Of a DNA stretch of 64,000 nt, positions 24,102 through 35,571 are shown piece by piece. Source of the DNA: Lingula anatina (lineage: Eukaryota > Brachiopoda > Lingulata > Lingulida > Lingulidae); NCBI RefSeq assembly GCF_001039355.2, contig NW_019776037.1, positions 15,961-79,960 of the forward strand, given 5' to 3'. Each line of letters opens with the position of its first letter. The first letter of the stretch is position 1. The notes below the pieces were generated by a model that worked only from the letters and a program-made list of their open reading frames with translations, was not told the DNA's origin and did no database searches. The position numbers and the translations under genes were made by a program.

Positions 24102-26824
24102 GACACACACTAGAATCTACTTGACATTGCACGACACTACGGCTACCTGAAGAGTATGAATTGTTTGGCAAGCTTTATTGAATGATTAAATGATAAGTTG
24201 TAAACATTGAGGCATAAAAAGCAATGTTCATTTAAGTAGTTTTATAGTCAGGGATACAATTCAGATTTTCCTCGCTACTCATTTTGCAAAAATAAGCAAA
24301 TAAAGTTTGTGACAGTTACTGATTGTTTGGCATTTACCTAATAAAAGAGGTAAAAAGTAATAATATGTTTTTGTTGAGTTATTATCAAAGATTTATAGTT
24401 GCGTTTGTCGACTTTTACTCATTTGTGGTCGGTAAAATATAATTGCATGACTTTTTTGTGTAATTGCGGTATAAAGTAAATCGTTTTAAAAGAGACTTTT
24501 AGCGTATTATGAGGTATGCTGTTTCCACCCTGCCACTTGTTAGAAATGTAATGACATGTTGAAACACCTTGCTCCTTTAGTCTTATTTAGGAACGATTCA
24601 CTTATTTACAAAACCAAATCGTTCTTTTCGTCGGTTTTTAAATATCGAGGATGCACAAAGCGAAGTAACGATAAAAGTACATTGTGAAATGAACAGAAAT
24701 TATTTCCTGTTGGATGGCAGAAGTACTTTTCTTCGGTTTTAAACATCGAGGAAGCGCGAAGCCAAATAAAAATAAAAACACATTGAGAAACGATTTCCTG
24801 ATAGCTTTAAAGTGAGAAAGAGAAGTATTTAGGCTTTCTTTTTCGTCTGCTCTGCCGGACATGTACATTACCTACGATATGGTGGTCCAGAGTGATTTCT
24901 AGATTCAATTCATCTTCACTGGGAGGAGTGGAAACGTACCCTTTTAATTGCCACGTAGACATTAAAAGGAAACTTGTTTGCTTTTAATATATTTAATTTA
25001 TAAATGCTCAAGCAGAGAGCATTTAGAATAAATTAGGAAGACGAACTATGAACGTGTGTGCTGTAAGGAAAAACTCTTCGATTAATGCATAGGATTAAAC
25101 ATGACATATAATCATAATCATTATTATAATTATTATTTATATTTTCCTTCAAATTTGGTTAGATATGCTGTAACCCATTAAATCGAAAATAAATTAAAAA
25201 GTTATAAATGCACATATGATATCTGTAATCACCTCGCACTTCAGGGCAAAATCGAAGAGGGATATAGCAAAATTAGTCATAATCTTGGGGAGAGAGCTGC
25301 TTTATCAATGCACCTGTGACGACAGTGCTATTGAGATATAATGTGTAAAGTTGTGTGTCTTGGGCGTCATTTTCTGAGGTGTTCCCATTAATCTCCATGC
25401 AACGTGAGACGAATTGAGTGAAATTAATTTTTATAAACAGATTGTATGTGTATGCATGTCCTTCCATGAAACATATTTGAAGTAAAATAAATGCCTTAAG
25501 GTAAAATTTTCCTTCCAAGGGTGATAATTATTATATGCCATTTATTATTTGCCAAGTGTATGTCCCCCTCCCTCTCTCTTTCCTATTTGCCGTATTAATA
25601 ATAAACGCAAGGAAACATGATGCCGATACATTTCATTCTGTTACATTCGATTACTGTTTATTCAATGCTGATTTTCATTGTTAATCTCTTGCGGCTTATT
25701 TACATTTACAGGTAGTTTTTTTGAGGCTATTTAAACGTCAATCGGATTAATGATATTCATTTTCACTTACACTGTAGCTGTCGATTACCTACATCCTGTT
25801 AAATACTTAGGCAATAAAACGTAAAACATTACTACTGAAAATAATCCCTGGATGGTTGCATTTACACAAATATGTCGTAAAACTATTCAGTTTTTAATTA
25901 TGCTAAATCAGATTCTATAAAAACAAGTGCGCGCTTTTGCCAAGTACTGAGGGGTATAAATTCTCTCCCTTTTATGGTTACCTGGCTTCGTTTGATACCT
26001 GCTTAAGTGAAATACACAGATGCTGCCATATATGACTAATTACCGAAAAAAGTCGAACCTATGCACCTTTACCATGTTCCCCTACGAGAAAAATATAGAA
26101 AACGTGCTCTGATGGTTTTATAAACATCAGACTTTTGAAAAAGATGGGGAACGCAAATTATTACATTTTTAAATATATATCGCTGTTTTTATTATTAATA
26201 TTTTAACTAAAAATTGTTTCACATTTTCCCCGTATTAATTCTTACTTCTAATGATTATTATAGCCTTCACCCGCAACGATCTCCCAAATAAGCTCTACCT
26301 ACAAAATAATATCTCCAACCAGTAAACCAGTGTACATGACATATTCAAGTAATCTATGTTTTTTTTTTTAATTTAGCCATTAAGCTGTTTACATTTTAAA
26401 GTTAATCACCCAGGCTGCTAAATAGAATTCGAAAGACTTATAAATATCCAGACAGCTCTAGTTTAATAGGGCTAGTTAAATATTCATGGCACAGTGGCTG
26501 GTGGTGGTGGGACCGTTAAGAGAATATCATTGATTTAGCAATTAGAATGACGTTGCGGGTCTCATATTAGTAATCTGGATGAAAAGGACGGGGTTGGGGG
26601 TGGAGGGGGGTATTTGCTTTCTCCCGGCACTTAGGAGCGGGTTTCAGTGTGTAATCTGTTGCAGTTCGTTTCGACCTGGGTAATTACATATTTGTTATCA
26701 TCAGTACTGAAGGGTTCATATTTAGCCGGGAATATCGAGAAATCACACGCTATCTTTGCTTGGATATTTGCCCCTCATCTTATATACAACTTTTTCTCGT
26801 AAAAACAAGGCTCGCAGTTTTGTG
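23947..26824. other. Spacer between copies 4 and 5
   Basis: No gene recognised. It aligns with the spacers after copies 3 and 5 (AATAATAAACGCAAGGAAACA, GGCAATAAAACG blocks). A relic-like ATGCTGCCA lies at about 26019. Confidence 0.6.
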
Positions 26825-26825
26825 G

Positions 26826-26934
26826 TCGATAAACAAACGGAAATGGCTTTATTTTCTTGGAAGGCGTTTTTCCTCATATGTAAAATCAACATTACGTATG
26901 GTGAATTTTCAAACAAGATAGGGTCCATAAAGAG
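26826..26934 (+). promoter_or_regulatory. Copy 5 promoter (degenerate TATA)
   Basis: The upstream block shared with copies 3 and 4 is present at 26826-26875, but the TATA position reads CATAAAGAG (26926-26934), a weaker match than in the paralogs. Confidence 0.5.
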
Positions 26935-27014
26935 GGATGTGCGCCCAACACGGATCAAACTGCGCTCTCCCTCTACCTGGAGAAGGAAGAACTTGTTTGG
27001 TAACTTTTTTCAAG

Positions 27015-30000
27015 ATGCTGCCAACGGTAAATGAAAAATCTGCAGAGCCCGGAATGACTGTAATTACGGAAGGCGGATTCTCCCGAAGTGACAGCGCCGA
27101 AGTAAGTGTACCCAATGTAAAGGTGTTAAGGCCAGAAATAACCAAGCATTATACAGGTTTGCTAGGCGTTTTGAACCATGCAATGATGTAAAATGAGTGA
27201 TGCATGATGTGCCTGTATTTGTATCTTAAATATTTAAAGCCGAACGTTGCTTAGGCCTTAAATCTAGGAAATGAGTAAACAATAATCTTGTCTATTTTTA
27301 ATTTGCAACCATCGCAATAGATAGAATCTTTATAAAATTTTGTTTATTCAGCTGTTTAATCATACTTACAGACATAGTGCTCAAGTTTTAGCCAAATGGT
27401 CATACTGGCAATGGAGGATCTCATTTAAGAAATAAAAAAAAATGTAACATTTTGCAATCTCTCAAATAATTTACTGAGGATACCGTTCATTTTTTTCCCC
27501 TAAAATACAAACGAAGAAAGGAATGACAAAATATTAGAAAACAAATTCTTCAAACAAATAAGTTAAAACTATCTTTATACTTGAGGATTATTTTTAAAAT
27601 ATATGTTCACATGTTTGTAGATAAACAATCAAATAGAAAAACGAACAATGCTGCTTTCCGTTAATTTAAATTTTCACTATTTCAGATACTCGTGGATTTT
27701 CTGGAAGCTTTTAAATTTGCCAATTTTGTCTTTCACCAATGTTAAAAATGATTAGTTATCATAGCTGCTTTTACAGTTTCTTCGAAATATATTTAAATCA
27801 TCTTATGTATTACGTATGAATTCCTAGAAGGATACTTCACAATGCAGAACGCCCCTAAAAACTAATTATTTTTTTAATTTAATTTACATTTAGGTCCTAT
27901 TTATTTTTAACTCTGACACATTTTAGGTCAAAGCGTCGTACAAGAAATACATCATTGTTGCTGTTGCTGTCATTGTTGTTGTTGCTGTTGCTGTCGGTGG
28001 AACGTTGGGAGCAGTTCACATCTCTAACAAGGCAGTACAGGATGTATGGAAGGTGGGTATATTGTATCAAAATATTAAGAAAGAAATGGAATACTTTAAA
28101 ATGTTATTGATTATCTTATATGACACAAATGGACCACAGGATATGAGCGTAGTAGATAAAAATTATCAGACGGCCAGCACTTACGTGGCTGGTTTTGACT
28201 GCATGGTTTATCTGTTTCTTTCAAAGTTAATCGGGAAAACTATACAGCAAATGCCAATATAGAAACAGTCGATTGAGACGAAAAATCTCCTCATTGCCGT
28301 ATGTGGTTTTCCAACGGCGTTGTTTTTTACTTCAGGAGTACCATCTTCGTTTAACTGACAAGCAAGGAAAGAAAATTGACGAAAAGGTACAGGTTGATCT
28401 GAAGGACAACATCACCGTGTACAACGTGAACAACGAGAAGTTCCACGTTGCCATGGACAACTCGAGAGTGAGTAGAGGCGGTTCCAGCTTAATTTAGAAA
28501 AGTTACACAACAGTACATATGACTTAATCTACTTGTACTATACGTAAAAGAAACCCTTTAGCTGAGATCCAACAGCTGTTGAGATATTTCATTACTATTC
28601 ATTTTGCCTAACCAAGATGATTAAGGTGGTCCATTGTCTCCATAATCAAAGATTCTAGTCCTTCGTTCTAGTTTGACAGTAAACTGTCACCTCACATGGT
28701 AACTGAACTCACTCTTAAATATACTAATCACAGTGCTAGCATCAGACATGGATTCTAAATGTACAACCCTAAAATTTATATGATATATTTAGCATATAAA
28801 TGATACACTCTAGTATCTTTAATTGTTGTTGATGAAACTAAGTAGAGCATTTGACTGCCATTTTGAAAATTGTCAATTTACCTACCTAAATATTTTTTGT
28901 AGAAATAAACGGTTGTCAGCATTCTATTCAGCATCAAATGTTGTCACGCCTGTTATGGAATATTTTTGAGATCTACCCTACCCTTATATTACATTACTCT
29001 AATATTACACCACCTTAATATTACAACTGTAATAAGCATTAGATTAACGGTAATCTCTGTACAGTTAGAGACAAAAAATGCAATTTTTATTATTTATTTG
29101 CCTATTAACTTAGTACAATGCGTTTTGCAAAAATTCTGATTCCCTCATAATTAAAGTCAAACATGCTTGTTAACCAACTGATTAAGTTTGTCTGGCCTAC
29201 GGTCTTTTATTACAAACACCATTTGCAGAGACTATGTATTGCTTTGTTTGCATCGTTTCAGAGCCTGGTAATATATAAGATGGAAATGAACAACAAGTTT
29301 GCTTGTTACTTGACCCCAATGGCAAAAACTGAAGAGACTGACAGCAAGGACGTGGTCAGCGCTTTTGAACAACCGGTACGATTTACTTATTGCCTGTTCA
29401 AGTTTTAATTGCGTGCTTACATATTAACATAAAGTAGATTGTCAAAATGTGTTAGAAATAAAGCCAGTTTTAAAAATGAAACCATTCAAATATTTAATAA
29501 CCTGGGCTTACTTAACCTTACATTATGATTTAAGAATGCCGTCCAAAGTACAACAGACGAAGACGATGATCAAAAGGTCTTCGCTGTCAACACTTCTCCG
29601 ATCAAGGACAAGACCTTCCTAAGTCCCAGAATGCAGGAATTCTGCAGGAATCTGGAGGCATACTGGCTTACTCAGAAGGACGGCAACACTGTAGATGGTA
29701 CCAGAGCGCAAACCCTGGCAGGTACGCACAGGATAAAGATATGGCATGTTAATAATTACCCACACAGCAGTGCTAATGCAGTTACTTCACTTCTTGCTTT
29801 GTACGTATACTCCCTTACCAAAAAAGTATCACCCCTACTGCATTATGTACATTGCTGCAAGGTTACCCATATAAACTACAGTATAACAAATAGTCAACCA
29901 ACCATCGTGTAAATTGGGGATGTGAGTAATAGAACATTAAACTGTTTAGCGTGATCATTGAAATACCCAAACACCAATTATGTTTTAATATGCGGCTCCA

Positions 30001-31086
30001 ATACATTTTTGGCCAAGTGGCCGACATAAGAGGGAGATTTGACCCACCGAATTGCCAGATGGTTGAATTGCACCATGAGAACCATTCACAGGGTTAAACA
30101 ACATCATGACCAAACAGGCACGTCGGTAAGGTTGCTTGATTAAGGCTAAAGAAGGTTCAGCGTTGTCAGAACTGATGGACGCGTAAGGGTTCGGAAATCA
30201 GCCCCCAATTTTCTTTCTCTGGTCGACAGGACGCACTCCACATAATTAATGGTATGCGATGTATTGGTAACTATGGTGTAGGCGAGCTGACACTGCATGG
30301 TAAACACGAACCTCAACACAGAGCAATACATCTAATTATTAGAAAGGACCTTAAGAAATTTTATCTAGAATATCTTTGGGAACCATGACTATACCCAGTT
30401 TTGTTTCACCGTGATAATGCTACCCCATGTACGGTCAATGCAACTGTAGGCTGGTTATACATGTATAAATACTCCCCCCCCCCCCCCCCCATGGCCAGCT
30501 CAATCCTTAGCTCCAAAACTCAGTGAGAATGTGTGGATAAAATGGATAACAGAAATATAATCCTGCAAGCAAAAATGATCTTACATTTCTTTTGAACTGT
30601 ATGTGGAACGCCATCAATCCGCAAACGTGACAAAACTTTTGAACAGACGCGTCAAGATACAATCACCAATCCTGAGGATACTTTGCAATATACCAAGCTG
30701 TGGATTTATGTGAAAAAAAAACTTACAGATTTCAAGACTATTAGTTCATGCCAAGATTCTCCGTATCACTTTATGCATTGAATTAAGGGGTCACATTTTT
30801 TGCTAGGGAAGTATAGAGCGCAAGGGAAATTATACACGCATAAAAATCATGTACTTATTGGATCTATTTTCGCTTATTATATTATATTATATTATATTAT
30901 ATTATATTATATTATATTATATTATATTATATTATATTATATTATATTTCAGGAGGTGATCGCCAGAAGCGAGCACTATGCCCATGGTACCATTGTTGGC
31001 GCTTACGACGCATTTGCAGTCAAGATGTCATACAGTGGCGTTGTTATTGGATGTATTTTATGAGTATCTGTTACAGGTGCGATTAA
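27015..31086 (+). CDS. BRICHOS antimicrobial peptide precursor, copy 5 (divergent peptide)
   Basis: Exons 27015-27101, 27927-28052, 28336-28467, 29262-29375, 29535-29721 and 30953-31086 join to a 259-residue intact protein. It has anchor 37-61, BRICHOS cysteines C130 and C190, and RQKR at 219-222. The mature peptide (223-259, 37 residues) keeps the six-cysteine spacing of copy 2 (positions 3, 8, 15, 24, 33, 36) but is much less cationic: five Arg against two Asp, with four Trp. Exon 1 is the most divergent of copies 1-5, and exon 2 starts with Val instead of Ile. Intron 5 is enlarged to 1,231 bases by a dead Tc1/mariner-like copy. The TATA region is degenerate (CATAAAGAG). The gene could be a changed-function member; the frame gives no sign of decay. 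Confidence 0.87.
29990..30710 (+). mobile_element. Degenerate Tc1/mariner-like transposase remnant
   Basis: Inside intron 5 of copy 5, broken frames on the plus strand show Tc1-family landmarks in the right order. These are a GRVRVRKSAPNF-like segment (about 30178-30215), FHRDNATPCTVNA (about 30403-30450; compare FQQDNARPHTA, with the second catalytic Asp), and a WPAQS...ENVW-like segment (about 30492-30540; compare WPAQSPDLNPIENVW). Stops and frameshifts are frequent, so it is inactive. Terminal inverted repeats were not located. It accounts for the extra length of this intron relative to the paralogs. Confidence 0.6.
30874..30948 (+). repeat. (TTATA)n at the exon 6 acceptor, copy 5
   Basis: About fifteen perfect pentamers, the longest of the five, adjoining TTTCAG. 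It remains next to the exon although a transposon remnant lies further upstream in the intron. Confidence 0.9.
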
Positions 31087-31539
31087 TGAACGCCATCACC
31101 AAACGTCAGAAATCATTTTGTTTACTTTAAGAGTTTACTGAAAATTTATTTTTAATGGCTTTTGTCTCTCCATCTCTCTCTTTTCTCCTTTTTCTTCTTC
31201 TTCTTCTCTCTCTTCTACTTCTTCTTCTCTCTGTCTCTCTCTCTCACTTCCCCCTATCACCACATGTAGTGACATACCCCAAAACATATATGACCAGAGT
31301 TAACAATTGCAGATCAAGACCTGTACATCAACACCTTGGGTACCTGCAGACTATTTAATGTTTGGCAAACATTTTTGTATAATTGCCTGATAACTACAAA
31401 CAATGGGTTTTAAAAAAAAAGATATTCATTCAAGTAGTTTTTAAGTCGAGGATACAATGCAGATATTTTCCCGCTGTTCTGTTTTACCAAAATTAGCAAA
31501 GAAAACTTGTAACAGTTACTGATTGTGTGGCATTTACCT

Positions 31540-31545
31540 AATAAA
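31540..31545 (+). terminator. Candidate distal polyadenylation signal of copy 5
   Basis: AATAAA in the same context as the distal signals of copies 3 and 4; the proximal position reads TAATGAAC. Confidence 0.45.
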
Positions 31546-31667
31546 ACAGATTAGAATACATGCCTCGTGCTTTTGTTGAGTTATCATAGGCTCATAGCTG
31601 TGTTTGAGAACTTTTAAAATCGATTTATTTGTTTACGGAAATTAAACCGTTCTTTTTTTCGGTTTTA

Positions 31668-33097
31668 TATATATTCTGATTGGTCTGTCTGTCCTTGCCG
31701 TCGCTGTCGCTGTCTGACACATGGCGTTCGCCCCATAACTGCCAAACTGTATTTTTATTTTACTTTAAATTTACTGAGTTGCTTTGTTTGGCAAAGAAGC
31801 AAGTTGCTTTCGAAAATTGGCACTGTCCGTTTACATTTACAGTAATTATTCTGGATTTTTGCACAAATTTTGTAACGTTCACCCAACAACTTTCAAACTT
31901 TATTTTTGTTTTATTTTAAATTTACTGAGTAGCTTTGTTTGGTAAAAAGGCTCTCGAAAATCAGCATGATTGGTTTGCATTTATGGCATTGTTTCTTTTT
32001 TTTTCTTTTTTTTTCTTTTTTTTATTTATTTATTTTTTTTTGAATATTAATTTTTCAGACAATAGCATTTTTAGTTGCTTTTATAACATGGCATGAAACT
32101 GAATCACTTGCTAGTTTTTCATTGTCCATGTTACCTGTAGTACACAATATAAGAGGATTAGAGTGATTATGCTGTTTCAAAGCATTATGTAGTAGTGCAT
32201 CAAAATTGGCCGAAACATTATTTGGTGCACTTTTTTTGCGTCTGAATGTCTGAACATTTGTCAGCTATGCTTCCTTGTGTCCTGTATGGTCTCTGTATAT
32301 TCCTCAGCTTTGCTGTATAGTCGGCTTGATACACCATAATGATGAGATGTCATACAGGCAGTCGGTTACAAGTTTAGTAAATTGGTGCACAGACAATGAC
32401 TTGATATTAAATGTGAGCAAAACAAAAGAAATGATCATAGACTTCAGAAGAAATCAGATAAGTAAAAATCCCTTGGAAGTTAACGGTAAAGCGGTCGAAC
32501 AGGTTTCTAATTATAAATTACTAGGGGTTCAGCTGAATAATAGGTTAACCTGGGGCGATAACATCACGAAGCTATTGAAAAAGGCACGTCAACGAATGTA
32601 TTTCTTAAGGAAATTGAAAGCTTTTACCAGAAATGTGTTTATTTTAACGAACTTTTACAGGTGTGTTTTAGAGAGTATTTTAACTTATTCAGTAACTGTT
32701 TGGTATGGACGTGCAACTGTGGAGGAGAGGAACAAGTTGGAAAAGATCGTCGAAACTGCAGGGATTGTAATTGGAACAGATCTAACTCCCGTCCATACTA
32801 TATATCTAGACAGGACTAAAAAGAAAACATTATCAATAATGACAGACAGTTCCCATCCAGCCCATACCCTTTTTAAATTTTTACCTAGCAATTCGAGACT
32901 CTTAGCTTTTAAGGGTAGTAAGCGATTTTTAAATAGCTTTTATCCTTCGGCAGTAACTATTTTTAACTCTAACATGTAATTTTAATTTTCATTTTTTTAT
33001 ATTTCAATGGCGCTACTACAGGGCAAAAGATTCCCGATTTTATACATTTGTATTTTATTGGCTTAATAAATTATTATTATTATTATTATTATTATTA
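31668..33097 (+). mobile_element. 5'-truncated non-LTR retrotransposon
   Basis: An open frame ends at 32979 and encodes the C-terminal half of a LINE reverse transcriptase. It includes the LVNWCTDNDLILNVSKTKEM block that follows the YxDD motif, the LGVQLNNRLTW segment, and the thumb/C-terminal region (RMYFLRKL, YSVTVWYGR). The catalytic YxDD region and everything before it are missing, so the copy is dead by truncation. It ends in an (ATT)n tail at 33068-33097. The flanks match the continuous sequence downstream of copies 3 and 4 (TCGGTTTTAAATATCGAGG), which gives the empty site. The subfamily (CR1/Rex1-like or other) is not determined. Confidence 0.82.
32275..32979 (+). pseudogene. Reverse transcriptase C-terminal fragment
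   Basis: The open frame of 234 codons inside the retrotransposon corresponds to the reverse-transcriptase palm end, thumb and C-terminal extension of a LINE. It starts just after where the catalytic YxDD block should be. It has no endonuclease domain and no complete polymerase, so it should not be active. That 234 codons stay open suggests a fairly recent insertion. Confidence 0.8.
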
Positions 33098-34733
33098 AAT
33101 ATCGAGAATATAAGCGAGGCCAAGTTATGATAATATAATAGCACATTGTGAAATGAACCAAAATGACTCCTTGTTAACTTTAAAGTGAAAAGTGAGTATA
33201 TCGTCTTTCCTTTTCATCTGCTCTGTCAGAAATTACCTATGGTGATTTAAAACGTTTTCTAGATTCAATACATTTTCACTTATTTCTTGGGGGAGGGGGA
33301 AGTGGAAACGAACCATTAAAATTAACATCTGGATATTAAAAGGAAACATTTTTGCTTTTAAAGGTTTTATGAAAAATCTGTAAAATGTTCAAGCGGGGAG
33401 CATTTAGAACAAATTACTAGGACAATCTAGGCACATGTGTTTGCTGCCATGAATGCTCTGCGGTAAATCTATAAGATTTACTATTTTGTTTTATATGTTA
33501 TTATATGGCGTTACATCTTTTAGTAGATCTTCATAGATGCACCATTATTGTAACTTATTTACCGGTTAATCAATGCACTTATGCTGTCGGTGTGTTTTGG
33601 TCTTCATTTTATAAGTGCTATCTCTGAGCCACCTCCACATGATTTAAGGCAAATTAAGTGAAAGTTATTTTTATAAATAACTCAAATGCACATGCATACC
33701 CTTCCATAAGATATCCATGTGGAGTAAATGCCTCAAGGCAAAATTTTCCTTCCAAAATTATAAATATATACCATATCTATCATATGTCATTGTTTCAGAG
33801 TAGATTAACCCCGGCTCTCTCTCTCTCTCTGTCTCTCTCTCTCTCATTTGCCATATCAATAATAAACGTGAGGAAGCATGATGCCGACGTATTTCATGCG
33901 GTTTTATTCTATTTCTATTATCAATATTGATTTTTATTGCTAATATATTGTGGCTGATTCATATTTAATTTGTTCGAAGGCTTTTTAAACGTCAATATGA
34001 TAAATGATATTCATTTTCACATGCACTGCATCAGTTGCCTATCTACAACCTGTAAAATACCGAGGCAATAAAACGAAAAGAAGGACACTAAAAAAATGCC
34101 TGGATGAATACATTTACATAATAGGTCGTAAAACCATTCAGTCTTTAATTATATTAAATCAGATACTATTGGTATGAAAACAAGGCACTTGCGCGTTTTC
34201 GCCAAGTATGGAGGGTGTTGATTCTCTCCCGTTTATGGTTTCCTGTCTTCTTTTGATACCTGCTCTAGAGACAGGAAATCCTTCAAGATGCTGCCAGCTG
34301 TGTCTGTGTTATGCTTCCCAAATGAGAAAAAAATATAAGACAGATTTTTTGATGATTCCATCAGGCTAAAAATCTTTTATTTCTCGGATTTTGCGCGTTA
34401 AACGTACACATCTTGTTGTATTTAACAATGCCCCGTTTATTGATAAATTATAAAAGCGGTGCAAATTCACGCCATGTCAGTCTGAAAAATGTACAAAGAA
34501 AAAAAAAAACACCGAAACAATCTCACGGTTGGAGTGCACTGTTCTGTTCAAAAAAATTAAAACCTTCATGAAACATTGGTAAAAATGAAATAGACCTTTT
34601 TTTCATTTATGCAAACTTCCCTATGCATTGTATATTCGAATTCCATATTTCTAAAGTCTTTGTGTTGCACTGTTTAAGATGAATTCATAAAACAACTCAA
34701 CATAGTCCCAACACATTAGTCCTCGTTTGCAAT
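33098..34733. other. Spacer after copy 5, right of the retrotransposon
   Basis: Continues the copy 4/5 type spacer to about 34,330, ending with TTCAAGATGCTGCCAGCTGT, which resembles the start of exon 1. From there to 34,733 nothing is recognised. Confidence 0.55.
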
Positions 34734-34739
34734 TTTATT
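34734..34739 (-). terminator. Polyadenylation signal of the colipase-like gene
   Basis: AATAAA on the minus strand about 170 bases after the stop codon. Confidence 0.55.
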
Positions 34740-34910
34740 GGGAAAAAACTATCACTATCATCGATGAAAGATATTCATAAAATATAGATAAGTTGCTTAA
34801 ACAGCAGTCCCTTTGATGATACATACACAAATTGGGGCGTTGTCCAGAGGCTAGCTATAGGCGCAATCATTGGTCCTAAACTTGACCTTGATCCCAGAAA
34901 GTCACATGAT

Positions 34911-35571
34911 TCAAAGGTCACCGTCGCCGGATTCGCCAGACCCGCCAGTGGTCACCTTAATCGTGTTGCACAGACCGCTATCTGGGTTGACGAGAATAGC
35001 AGCGAGGCCGCCAAACCACTGGTTGCCACGAGCACTGATGCATTCCAAACCTTAAATTTTATCAAATGGAATAATCAAATAAATGTGTCAATAAACAGAG
35101 TCACTTTTACCAGGAAACAATATACTCTTTACGATTGGCTTTCTATAGAGAAATAGTGGTGGTAAGCAGCTTTAGTTGTGAGATAGGTCAGCTTTGAATA
35201 CGTCTACCTCAGGTTCCAATACATTCTTTGAGATAGGATAATTTGTCGATTGTGGAATGCATGACAAAAGTGAAGACTAACATATGAAAGTAATAATAAT
35301 GAAAATAATTATATAATAAAATAAAAAATAACAACAAAGGAAGGAACGGTAATTTAAAAAGAAAAAAAACTGTTATAAGCACGGAATCGAAGAAAAGAAC
35401 AAAGACAGTCGTACCTTCTCTACAAGGACATCGATTGGCGCTTCCACTTATGGAACAAATAGAGTATTGGCGTCCACGAGAACGGCAGTACCATCTACCA
35501 TAACGATTGGGCACGCAGCACATAGTTTTGCCGCCGTAGCAGTCTGTGTCGCTGCTGCATCTCTTATAGGC
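34911..35571 (-). CDS. Colipase/prokineticin/astakine-like cysteine-rich secreted protein (5' exon missing)
   Basis: Two minus-strand exons, 35571-35415 and 35050-34911 (stop TGA), join in phase 1 to give 98 residues. The ten cysteines follow C-x5-C-x6-CC-x9-C-x9-C-x8-CPC-x5-C-x23-C, the spacing of the colipase fold shared by colipase, Dickkopf C-terminal domains, prokineticins (AVIT proteins) and arthropod astakines. The CPCREGLEC segment at the exon junction is typical. The donor is AAG|GTACGA and the upstream acceptor TGCCACAG|G; the acceptor of the last exon has a weak pyrimidine tract. A Gly/Ser/Asp-rich tail follows the last Cys, and an AATAAA signal lies at 34739-34734. An upstream exon with start codon and signal peptide must exist but was not recognised between 35.6 and 38 kb. 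Prokineticins and astakines are secreted signalling peptides; the role here is unknown. Confidence 0.72.
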
